Assembly: GCF_003597395.2 (NCBI RefSeq)
Contig: NC_133770.1
Span: 97,491,320-97,555,319 of the forward strand
DNA from: Chelonoidis abingdonii
Lineage: Eukaryota; Chordata; Testudines; Testudinidae
Reading direction: 5' to 3'
DNA length: 64,000 nt
Part shown: piece after piece, positions 1 through 10,124 of the stretch
Position numbering within the stretch: position 1 is the stretch's first letter
How the letters are laid out: each line of letters opens with the position of its first letter
Notes under the pieces: generated by a model
Databases searched by the model: none
What the model was told of the DNA's origin: nothing
What the model saw: the letters and a program-made list of their open reading frames with translations, nothing else
Program-made: the position numbers and the translations under genes

Positions 1-1199
1 AATAAGGGCAGAATGTAGTCAAAGCAAATTTTAATATTTACCTTATTTAAAAAAAGGGAATGATGATAGCAGATCTCCTCAGTAGAACTATAACCACTTT
101 ATTCTTTACTGCCTTCTTATTCCATGTACTAAGCACTTTATGCTGCTTCATCTTACGTTCCTGGGTTTTCCAGTTTTGTTTATGGAAAGCTAAAACTTAC
201 TATACAGCACATGGTGTGTTTTGTGTTCTATACAGTTTCCTGTGTTAGGTTGTACGGTGTAACATTATCCTGTAACCTTCGAAAGAAAAAGAATGGAAGT
301 AACGTCCAAAGACATTTGGGAGCAAATCCTGCCTGCTCCTCCAGCACAAACTCCATGACTGTAAGGAATCCTGGTCCACTTTGATTGCACTGTGTGGGGC
401 AGAATGCTGGGCACCGATGCATTGGACCCAGGTCCCTGACACACCATAGATATTTGCTGTGCATGGACTCCCTGTGTTCCGGGGCACAGCCCATGGAGCT
501 GGGGGCTTTGTGCAAAACAAAGGAGGAATGGGCTGGTGAATGTGTGGCTATGGCCACTCTCCCCATGGAAAGGACAGGAGCTATAGACTAGTCTCCTGCA
601 ACTTTGAGGCTGTAACAACAGCCATAGAGTAACTTACGAAACGAGTTATCATCTTACCTCTCAGGCCTCCATAGGGTTTTGCATCACGCAGTCCAATTAG
701 TGTGTATGAGAATTAGGATTTGCTTTTGTTGCATATATTACTTTTACTTTGATCTTGTAACAGATAACATCATAATGGTATTTAACCTTCTTTAAAATCA
801 CTATGAGAGAGGCACATTTCCATTTGATTAAATGCAGTGTGATTTGATTAAATGCCTGAGAACAACTTGGAGCAGAAATAATATCTGTTAATTAAAATTT
901 AAAACAAATTTTCACATAACTCCCTTCCTGCACTCATCACTCTACCCTTTTTTTCATTTAAGCCTTGTCTAGACTTACCTAAGGGCTGTGTGAGGGGTCT
1001 GCCATTGGAGCAAACCCCTGCACACCCTCTATGCTTATGGAAAAGGTCATGAATTGTGCACCAGTTGGCAAGGCTACTTCAGAGGCAAACTGGGGGCTGC
1101 ACTACAGACCAGGGTAGGAGTTGTCAATTCACATTTAGACAGTCCATTGACTTTTGTTTCTAAATCTTCTGTTTCAATGATAATTATCAGAATTCTGAA
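1..1199. other. Non-coding sequence upstream of the POU6F2 exon
   Basis: Nothing recognisable as a gene or a named repeat. About 290-600 is somewhat richer in GC and gives several overlapping short open frames on both strands, none resembling a protein family. 963-1140 has weak inverted ends (CTTGTCTAGACTT and ATTTAGACAG) like a worn MITE, too weak to call. Confidence 0.4.
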
Positions 1200-1646
1200 T
1201 ATTCCGGTTAGCCATATAAATGTCTAATCTTTTTTCAAACTTGCTAAATCCTTGGTCTCCGATACCTTGTGGCAATGAATTCCACAGGCAAACTATACCT
1301 TGTGGCAATGCATTCCACAGGCTAATTATACCTTGTGTGGAAAACGATTTCCTTTCATCATTTCTGAATTTGCTACACTTCAGCTACACTTCAGTTTTAT
1401 TCTCTTTGTTCTTGTGAGATGAGACAGGATGAGTAATTCCTGATCTACCTTCTGTCCATTATTATTTTGTATACTTTGATCATGTCCCGTCTTATATCAT
1501 CTTTCTCAGGTAACAGTTCCGATCTCTTCAATCTCTCATCATACATCTCAGAGCCCCCTCTCTTTCTGCTGTAACTTTTTGAAAAGTGGTAACCAGAATG
1601 AACACATTATTCCAGGTTGAGGGTGTGCCATTGATGTACAGAGTAG
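1200..1646 (-). mobile_element. Decayed CR1/L3-type LINE fragment (RT carboxyl end and 3' region)
   Basis: Read on the minus strand, the segment keeps broken echoes of the CR1/L3 reverse-transcriptase end: a WNNVFILV-like block (family LEYCVQFW), then an ERE..RCMMRD block, and further on repeated WNALP-like words from GTGGAATTCATTGCCACAAGG. Stops and shifts are frequent, so it is not functional. An internal 33-bp tandem duplication lies at 1263-1328, with a partial third copy at 1329. The 5' truncation is typical of LINE insertions. Clade is assigned from motif order and is moderately secure; exact subfamily unknown. Confidence 0.6.
1263..1338. repeat. 33-bp tandem duplication inside the LINE fragment
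   Basis: TACCTTGTGGCAATG followed by an ATTCCACAGGC unit begins at 1263 and again at 1296, with a truncated third start at 1329; the two full units differ at few bases. A second small duplication (GCTACACTTCA twice) follows near 1370-1392. Confidence 0.85.
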
Positions 1647-1722
1647 GTGAAATCCTGATCCCAGTGAAGTCAATGAGAGCTTTGCCAATAACTTCAGTGG
1701 GGTCGATTTTGCCCAATGACAT
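1647..1722. mobile_element. Small palindromic MITE-like element
   Basis: GTGAAATCCTGATCCCAGTG at the left and CAGTGGGGTCGATTTTGCC at the right form imperfect inverted arms around GAAGTCAATGAGAG. It belongs to the group of short elements in this window that share CATTGACTTCAATGG-type cores. No clear target duplication. Confidence 0.4.
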
Positions 1723-4229
1723 TATGATATTTTCCTTATTATTCTCCATCCCACTCTTTATAAACTCAATTTGAAAATTTCGTACCTCATAACTTTCATC
1801 TGGAAAACCACTGGCTCAGGTCTCTTCCCTAAATTGTTGGCAATCCTCAGATAAGCAGTGTGGACCTGTGGGCAACATTAGCTTGTCCCAAAAGCATTTT
1901 GATGATACACTCAAATTTTGTCCTGGATTAAACCTGAGCAATCCCACTGAACCCAGTGGGGTTGAACAGATGTAACTGAGGACAGAATTATCACCCAACA
2001 CTTTGAAACAGTGTATCCTACTTCCTCAGGTGACCTTTCACTTGAGAATCAACTAAGAAATACTTTATATGGCATATAAAAATAAAGGTGCAGCTGTTGT
2101 ATATAATGCAGAATAAGTGTATGGTATAACTTGTTTTTATAAAATTAGCAACAACAAAAAATCTATGAACGTCTGGGTTTCCTCCCCCAAAATATCTAAT
2201 CCATGTTCAGATTCTTACCAGCTAAGAAATACAGTAAATTAAATGTTAATAAATCACCTGCCATTTAGCCTGACAATGTGGATTGACTGCATTGATTAAA
2301 TTGATTATATTTCATATATTTACAATATGTAGACACAAGCCCAATTTATTTTCTGAAGAGTTCAAGGTAGGTATCATTGGTTTAAAAAAAACACAATGGA
2401 GTAATGTTTGTGGATGCTATCTGCAATAATCTAATGCTGACAGAGAGCAGTATTTTATTTAGTAATTAACAGTGTAAAGGGGAGAGAAGCTGTCATGTTG
2501 GTTCTTAAGCTGGGGAATGTGATGAAAGATGATATCTGCGATCTCATCCTTTCCACTTGTTTAGGATTGTCAGGATGAGAAATGTCAGCATTATGAAAGC
2601 TCAGCTCTGCTCTTGATATGATAAAACCCTTCAAAAGCCAGTCTTTCTCTCCCTCTCCCCGTCCTTTCTCCCTCTCCCTGCACTTGCTTTTTTATTTATC
2701 CTGTTTTGTTAGATGGCAGAAATATAATTCTTTTCTTTCTTCCTATTATAAGCCACCATTTTTGTTTTATTATATGTTTCACAACCCCTAATGCCCCACT
2801 GAAAATTACTTTGTTAAATGACAGTGTTTCAAAGCCATGAATCCTTTCCACCATTCCCTCAGAGGTTTGAAACAGTCAACAGACTGTAAAGAATAAATAA
2901 TAAAAAAGTATTGATTATTTTGATGACTGTGAGATTCAATTAAGTATTAATTTTGCCCTCCAGTGGACCTATCAAGGTATTCAAAAGGGAGGATTCAGCT
3001 CAGCTAAATGCGTGCTGAGTGCTTCAGCCTTAAATAGGGAGAAAATGTGTTTACCTACAGTATTTGAAGAGGAGTGCATTGATGCACAGAGTCCAATATT
3101 TAAGTGCTGTGCAAATTAAGCCCTGGTGACAGTGACATTGTTTTCAGCGATATGAGTATTGACTAAAGAAGTGCATTTGATGACAGCTTAAACTATTTGT
3201 ATTGATTAACATTTTCATAGATTATCATGTGTCATATCAAATTCACTTTTCAGCCATGAATACATTAAAAAAACCCATAGGCAAACATCGACCAATGTGA
3301 TGATGGGACATAGGGAACATGCTAACCAACCTACTTGCACGCTGGTCACCTGTTCTCTGCATAAGAACCATTTAGGCATGAACTCTGCAATAAATAGCTG
3401 CTAGATAGTGCAATAAGGTCACTTGTTTCTTTTCTTTTTTTGCTTTTGAGTCTGGTTTCTGAGCTGTAACAATATTACACATCTTAGTTTGCAAATGGAA
3501 TAATAGAGTGCACTTGGAAATAATATCTGACCCCAAAATGCCCTCTGAATGAGCTGAAGATAAAACAGATCCGAATCATCAAGAACCAATTTAACTAATA
3601 TATATAATTTTTTATGGGAGTATAATGTCCCAAATACAAGAATAATTGCAAACACTGTGTGTAAGTATCTTCACTGATTTTATCTTTTAAAAATTTATAT
3701 CTGTATATATTGCTTTTTAAAAACGTGTTCATGGGCTTTTGGAGCAAAGTATCCCAAAAGCAAGAATAGTTAGAACAAATATATCTGTATTGAATGTATA
3801 TGATAAAATGGCTATTTGTTGCTTTGTATTTTCACTAAAACATTGGAATGATGAATATTGTTGTGTATGATTTGGTTAATGCTATTCAAGTGATGATGCT
3901 TCTTTAAATCCCTCTGGACCATACACCAGGTGCTACTCTTCTGTGTTGTTGAAGCACTCTTGCAGCGATTTTATTTTCTTACCATGTTAAGAAAAGAGGG
4001 AGGTGTAAAAACATACATACAGACACACATACAAAAAACCCACATCCCACAATTAAAGCTGTGTTGCTTATGTTGCTTTCATAGAAGTTTTTCTCCAAAG
4101 CCTCCTGAATCTCTCACATGCTAGCTGAGCTTTAATAGGGTGGGGAGTAATGGAAAACTCATTGGATCTGTAATAGCTCTTCACTTGACTGCAGCCAGCA
4201 ATAACAGCGGGAGCAGCAAGAGATAAGAG
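1723..4229. other. Non-coding sequence 5' of the exon; possible conserved block at 2800-3260
   Basis: No gene seen. 2100-2800 is plain AT-rich sequence. 2800-3260 is free of recognisable repeats and holds many homeodomain-type words (TTGATTAA, TATTGATTA, TCAATTAAGTATTAAT) in mixed-complexity sequence, the look of a conserved non-coding element; this cannot be tested without alignment. Confidence 0.35.
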
Positions 4230-4230
4230 A

Positions 4231-4260
4231 GTGTATGTGTGAGAGAGAGAGAGGGGGGAG
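4231..4260. repeat. (GT)/(GA)n simple repeat just upstream of the exon
   Basis: GTGTATGTGTGAGAGAGAGA followed by GAGGGGGGAG, about 75 bases 5' of the exon; purine-rich on the plus strand. Confidence 0.85.
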
Positions 4261-4289
4261 TGGGAGCGACTATACGCGCACCAAAGCTG

Positions 4290-4329
4290 CCACTTTTTTT
4301 CCACCTCATTCTCCCCCCCCCCATCCTAG
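4290..4329 (+). promoter_or_regulatory. POU6F2: Probable 3' splice acceptor of the POU6F2 exon
   Basis: A long pyrimidine tract (T7, then CCACCTCATTCT, then C10) runs into CCTAG at 4325-4329, directly followed by GATCCA and the ATG. This is a strong acceptor layout and would place the exon at 4330-4501 with only six bases of 5'UTR in it. CpG is sparse in the preceding 200 bases, which argues against a CpG-island promoter here. The alternative is that transcription starts just upstream and no acceptor is used; 5' RNA ends would decide. Confidence 0.62.
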
Positions 4330-4335
4330 GATCCA

Positions 4336-4501
4336 ATGATAGCTGGACAAGTCAGTAAGCCCTTGCTGTCACTGCGGAGTGAAATGAATGCAGAGTTGAG
4401 AGGTGAGGACAAGGCAGCTACTTCAGACAACGAGCTGAATGAGCCCTTACTTGCGCCTGTGGAATCAAATGACAGCGAGGACGCTCCCAGCAAGCTCTTC
4501 G
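4336..4501 (+). CDS. POU6F2: POU6F2 N-terminal coding exon (residues 1-55, partial gene)
   Basis: Translation from ATG 4336 starts MIAGQVSKPLLSLRSEMNAE and ends with SNDSEDAPSKLF, then one base of a split Gly codon. This matches the amino terminus of vertebrate POU6F2 (RPF-1), a nuclear POU-homeodomain transcription factor of retina and brain, nearly residue for residue. Visible differences from the mammalian form as remembered are S13V-type, S32N-type and T50A-type changes. The segment is acidic and low in hydrophobic residues, with no membrane or signal sequence. The DNA-binding POU-specific domain and homeodomain are encoded by later exons outside the window. The exon is 166 coding bases, phase 1 at the donor. 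The first ATG has a weak context (C at -3, A at +4). The in-frame ATG at codon 17 (4384) has G at -3 and could be a second start. An in-frame TAG lies at 4327-4329, so coding cannot extend upstream without splicing. Identity is recalled family knowledge and not a database search, but the match is long and specific. Confidence 0.93.
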
Positions 4502-4510
4502 GTAAGTCTG
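4502..4510 (+). promoter_or_regulatory. POU6F2: 5' splice donor of the POU6F2 exon
   Basis: CTTCG|GTAAGTCTG: a consensus U1-type donor exactly where the coding match to POU6F2 stops. It leaves a phase-1 split codon (G|..), which agrees with the Gly that follows SKLF in the family. Confidence 0.9.
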
Positions 4511-7280
4511 TCTAGGTATTTCATTTCAGTGTTACTATGTTGTCCGGAAGAGCAATTCCCCCCCCCCTTTATTTTATTAGCTTAATTTTCTTGTAATGCC
4601 AGGGAGTAGCTTGGAGTCTGCAGGTGTACAGCCATATGCTCTGACTTTCAACTGGGTAACAGAATGACAGCGTCATGTCCTGAAAACTTTTGTCAACAGT
4701 GAACTTATTCTGTGCAAGCTGTAGGCACTGCATATTTCCTCTTGCTTAACGGTCTCAAATATAAACACAAATAAACGATCCTGCTTGGTTGTGATCTTTT
4801 ATTGACATTTATTGCCTAAGTATTGACTCCAGAATTTCAGTTTTTCACAGTCTCTTCTGAGGAAGTAAACTAAAGAGTGTCATTATATCTAGTAAAGTGA
4901 AAGCTAGGAGAGAAGAGAACTGAAAATTGCCCATAGAAAACATTGTATATTAAGTAAACAAAGGATGCAGTGAGGATTGCTTTCAGGTATAATATTTTCA
5001 CAATTGAAATTAGAACTACAATTTTGCTTCCAAAGGATATAGAGGGAGAAAATACATTTTTACACTGTATCTGATGGCTCATGAAAACACAGCCTTTCAG
5101 GTGTATTTGTTTCATATCCAAAATGAGAGCAGTGAGAGTGGCATTCCAGAATAGACATCTGTCATTCAAACAGATGACACCCTGTAAGCCAACTCAAGCA
5201 ACTGTGATCTCTAATCAGAAAAGGGAGTGGAGTAATTGAGGCGCATGCTTGAGTGATAGATGTTGATAGATGTCTGTGCTGGAGCAGCACTACATGGTAC
5301 ATAGTGACATTTTGGTTTTAGAGCAATTGCTCCTGAAAGAGTTCCTTTTAATTCTATCCATTTGTGACTATATACAATTCTTAGACGGAATGGAGTGCAT
5401 TCTTACATTTTACAAATTCTCATAGCTGGAACTTTAAGGGGAAAAGATTTTGTTTACAAGGAAATGCAGTTTTGAGAGAGAGAGCCCATTTTCTGAGATT
5501 CAAGTTATGATTTCATGATCTGTACAGAATCTGTAGCAATGTTCAGATGTCTATACCCTAGATCTAATAGGAAAAACTACAAAATGATCTTTACAAAAAA
5601 TATGTGCAATTTTCTTTTGAAAAGGCATCCTTTAATATTATTAGAAGCTACACATCTTCTGCAGAATGTTTTATTAAGTAACTTAATTCAAGAGAGGGCG
5701 AAATAAACCTTCACATTTTAATTTCTAGAATACAGTAGTGACCATTATGGAATATAACCACACAGTTTTAAGAACCTCCCCCCCCAATATTTTGTTTTTG
5801 TTTCCATGGAAAACAGAATTTCCGTAAGCAATTTGAATGTTCAAATTCCATATAATAATCATTTTAGTCCATTTCATCAAGAGAAGAATCGTGATGTCTA
5901 AAATTCAGAAGGCTAATACTTGTGCGTGGTGATCTAAATATCTTAAATAATGTTCATGTATTTTATTTGATCAGGTGTTTAGATGGCAAGAGATTAATAT
6001 AAAATATCTCAAGGTATGACAACATCCTGAAAATTTGTACTTAACCTGAGACTACCAATATGTCTTGCAGTCTGGTTTTGTTCAGTTATGTTATATGTTT
6101 TAGATTAGGTAAGATTTATAATAAAGGGATGTTCCTGAGTTGTCATTTTTGCATGTTTAAATACCATTGAAGAGCACCGAAGTAGTTTCCTTGTAGTTGC
6201 TGTGTAGGGTAAAAATAATGTGCCATGATCTTTTTTCCTTTTGGATTGTAAATGATTAATTTTGCTTAGCTGCAAACCATAATGAAAAAGATGCAAGTGA
6301 ACATACCGTGCATGAGTACTTATTTGTGAGTTTAAGGTGTCTGCTACTCTGCTTTCATACTTCTAACAGGGTATCACCAAAGTAAATAATAGTAGAAGCA
6401 AATAGTTTAACTACCTCAAAGTGAACTGTGTAGCATTGTCTGGGCTTTCCCTTTAAGCAGTAACCTTTACCAATGAGTTGTTGTAGCTTTGGAAATGTAA
6501 AAGACAGAACAATGGGACTATTCAGCAGGATGAAACTGGATGAACTTATTTAAAATAAAGGAGTTATTCAGCTGATGTAATACAGTTTATTCAGTGATTC
6601 AGTGTTTAACCTCTTTCTTTGAAAAATATGACACACAAAATATTGTGCTATTCTAGAGCAGCTTCTCTGTTTACAAATTTGAATGGCATGTTAGGAGTGC
6701 ACACTCTGGGCCTTACTTTGCAGTCTCTTATAGTCTGCGTGTCTATGATTTGCATAAATTGATGCAAAAAGTGGCATTATTTCTCTGATAATTTTCTTTC
6801 ATATGAAACAAGATTAGCATTCCCTGAGTTTCTTATCTAGCATTTGGTACACATTGTGGGGACATTTGCCAAATACCTGGTAAGGAGGAGCATTTTCACA
6901 AGTGAGGGGAGGAGACTGGCCCATCGATGAAAGTTACATAGATGGTCTTCAAATTTTGGAATAATTGTGTGTACTAGCTTACTTCGAATGACCAGCATTG
7001 GATTTTCCCATGTCTTGCTAAACTTAGCCGCATTTCCTGGGTCATATTTTCATATAGAGTAACTGATTTTATAATAGTTTGAATAGATCAGGCACAAATA
7101 CTGTTTTCCTCAGCATCAGTTATGAATGTCTCTACTTCCTAGTTTTCTTTTGACAGACATGGTGGTTGTTGTTGTTATTGTTATAAGTACCTGCTTCCTT
7201 CAAGAATGTTTCAGAAAATGCACATCCCATTTTCTACAGTATTTAGGGATGGAATAATGGGGATGAGATACCTGTGGCCT
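4511..7280. other. Intron sequence, no feature recognised
   Basis: A C10 run occurs at 4558-4567, a near twin of the C10 run before the exon. The rest is AT-rich unique sequence with no repeat family, RNA gene or coding pattern that I recognise. Confidence 0.5.
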
Positions 7281-7361
7281 GCACACACACTCTCTCTCTT
7301 TCTCTCTCTGTCTCGTTCACTCTCTGTCTCCTTATTGCGCACTCTCTCTCTCTTTCTCCTT
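7281..7361. repeat. (CT)n-rich low-complexity tract
   Basis: ACACACAC followed by two blocks of CTCTCTCTTTCTCTCTC separated by GTCTCCTTATTGCGCA; strongly pyrimidine-rich on the plus strand. Confidence 0.9.
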
Positions 7362-9054
7362 ATTATAGTATCTCACAGTAATGGAGAAAGGGATATTCAT
7401 ATCTTGTTTTGCTAGAGCATAGAGTAACTAGTATTAGAAATGACTCTTCTCCAGCAGCAAGTTCAGTTTCAGGTGGTGAAGATGGATTAAGATTGACTAT
7501 ATCCATTTTTGGCATGTGAAGAATGGTGAATTTTTGGCCTAATCCTATCTCCTAAATGTATACTTTGCCACCAGTGGCAAAGGAGGTGAAGGCATCAGCT
7601 TTTCAGACACCAGGAGCACAAGTCTGACTAGAGGCAGCTGTCCCACAAATCTTAAGCAATTCCAGTCTGAAACTCTGAGCCAGGTCCTTAACTGGTGTAC
7701 ATCCTAATTTATAGTGGCTGAGGATATGGACCTTTGTCTTTATGAGAGAGTATCCCCTTAAACTCGTGGTCAAACCAGTTACTAATGCCATTGCTTTTTT
7801 TTGTTTTTAGAAATAAAAGTCTGTTCTGTAATCTTTCGATATTGTCTGTCTTACCTAAACCAGACCTCATAGGCTTATGTATCTATGAACTTTTGACATC
7901 TTTAGAGAATACTTTTATGCAAAACTTTAAATGTTTGAATCATGTCAAGCAACAGTGGGAAAACAAGATAAGAGATACTGCTGCAAGTGCAAAATTTCAG
8001 AAAAGGACTTCAGTGTTCTGTAACATTTACATCAGAGGTAACATTTTGCTTAACTTGCAGAGTTATAAAAGCTACAGTATACGTATGAGATATAAATCCA
8101 GATTGTGTTGAGTAAAATGAAATAAGGTAATTTTGCATGATATTAAGTGGCATATTATTTAATCTTGGAAATATTGGAGAAGGGTTATCTCCTATTTCAG
8201 TCATGACTCCTTTATATTAAGAGCCAAATAGAAGCATAGAATGTTTAGTAAGCCATTGACTACTTTGGTAGAGTGCTGTCCTTAAATCAAGTAAGTTTAT
8301 GTTGCACTGTAGGATTTGTCCCTGTGTCATTAATTTGGAGTAGAGTCCCTACTAGAGGAAGCTCCTATTGATGTTGATAGGAATTTTGCCTTAGTAAAGA
8401 CTGAATAAGTAGTAGAGGATTAGATTTGAAATTATTTAAATCCTGCAAGATGTTCATTCAATATCTTGATGACTTCTGTAAAATGTTTAAATCCATCTGA
8501 TAAAAGCCTGATAACGGGGAATAAAAACTTATTAGCATTATACAGTTTCAATCGTTGATACAGAGAGGAGATGTGGAAGCAATATGTACTGCACATAAAA
8601 ATAATATGTGCAGGCTTGATTCAACTCAATTAAAGCCATTGGTGGTCACTTTGTGGACTTCCTGTAACACAGAGCCTAATCCAAGTTCCATTGAAGTCCA
8701 TGGAGTGATTGCCATTGACCTTCATGGAGTTGGATCAATTCCTTAATGGGCCAGATTCATTCCTGGTGTAACTCAGTTGCTGATAATGAAGATACAACAG
8801 GGACACATTTACAGCACGTTAAGATCACTTACTCAAACATAAAAATTTAATCATTTTGGGCCTGCACTTATGTTTTTACACACCCTAAACTTTCTGTGAA
8901 ATTGGAGATTTTGCATGGAATGCAAGATTAAGCCTAATGCTCATTTAGCATAAATGTTGCTTATTTAATTTTGCAACATTGCAGGATGGATTGCCAACAT
9001 TTCTTCTGCTGGCAACACTTCATTCTGTACAAGTTAAATCTCAGGCTTGCTTTG
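7362..9054. other. Intron sequence, mostly unique
   Basis: No gene. 8625-8757 contains paired words CATTGAAGTCCATGG and CCATTGACCTTCATGG, a worn member of the palindromic MITE-like group; nothing else recognised. Confidence 0.45.
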
Positions 9055-9104
9055 CTTCTATCTATCTATCTATCTATTTATCGATATAGATATAGATATA
9101 TGTG
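9055..9104. repeat. (TCTA)n / (GATATA)n microsatellite
   Basis: Six TCTA units from 9057 pass through TTTATCGATATAGATATAGATATA, so the strand switches from TCTA to its complement TAGA and can fold back on itself. Confidence 0.9.
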
Positions 9105-10000
9105 TTTGTTAATTTCCCATTTTTAAATACTGAAAATCAGTTTTGACATTTTGGTTTCCTTTATGGTATAATTATGCAGAATTTAGAATTTTCTACATTT
9201 TTACTTGTAAGTGTGCTTCTGTGTGACAGTGTTCTTGTGAAGCAAGATAGAAGTTAGAACAGTAATTTTGCTTAGCTAGAAAATCCGCTGTATATCTCTC
9301 TTCTCAGAGCCTCTTTTGCAGAAAAAACATTCATTATGTGATTTATTTTTTAAATTGTCATCCAGGTTGGCCTGATTAGAATTTATGGCACAAGAGTCAT
9401 TTCAGATACAAAGGATGAAAGCCTAAATTGTCTTTCACTCCTTGAGACAGTGGCCTCTGCAGGTCAGAGCAGAGGTCATTGTGAGGAAGCTCACATTGGA
9501 GTCATTAATATGGTACCTAGCCTGTAGATAAATTGCAACCTTCACTCTAGCATCACCCTTTGAATCATTATATGTAAGAGTCCATCTCAATATTTCTATT
9601 GGAACCCCTATTTATAAAGGGGATTTAAAACCTGATCAGAAGATATACCTGCACACAGAACCTTGGCCTACGAAGGTTTCAGTCCAGAAGGATTTTTTTT
9701 TGCAAGTTTCAGAAAGATCCGTTTGACAAATTTGATGTGTTAAAAGTGCCAAAAAAAGTATAGTGTGTGTTTTCTTAAGTGAAAATTTCTGTTCTCATAG
9801 GTCATATTATGGGCCAGATCCTATCAATATTAAAAACATAGCCTTATTTGAAGCAACCCAACCTTTTGAAAATTGTTTACTCTGCATTTATAGGTTTCTC
9901 CTCAATTAATATTGTTTTATTCAGCATATCTACAGTGTGGATTGATGCCTTTTGTCGTAAGGTGTTGTGTCAACTATTCCTACAATTGGTAAAGTATATG
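9105..10000. other. Intron sequence, no feature recognised
   Basis: AT-rich, no repeat or coding pattern recognised apart from a stray GGGCCAGATCCTATCAAT word near 9811, resembling one end of a palindromic MITE. Confidence 0.45.
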
Positions 10001-10124
10001 GGCCCAATCCTGCAAACGTGTGTGTGTGTGTGGCCATCTTTATTAACACAAGGAGTCCCAGTGATGTTAATGGTACTATTTACATGAGAAAAGTTAATGG
10101 TGTGCATGTTTGCAGGATTGGGCC
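10001..10124. mobile_element. 124-bp MITE with perfect 17-bp terminal inverted repeats
   Basis: GGCCCAATCCTGCAAAC (10001-10017) is the exact reverse complement of GTTTGCAGGATTGGGCC (10108-10124). The inside carries a (GT)n run and imperfectly paired arms ending in TTAATGG. ATG lies on both flanks, a possible 3-bp target duplication. Too short to encode anything; superfamily not known. Confidence 0.8.

Noticed and set aside
228..618. Overlapping open frames of 91-117 codons on the minus strand
   Set aside because: Several frames are open together on both strands in a slightly GC-richer patch; no family resemblance and no gene context.
4100..4335. CpG-island promoter for POU6F2
   Set aside because: Only a few CpG sites and no GC-rich island; a pyrimidine tract and acceptor fit better.
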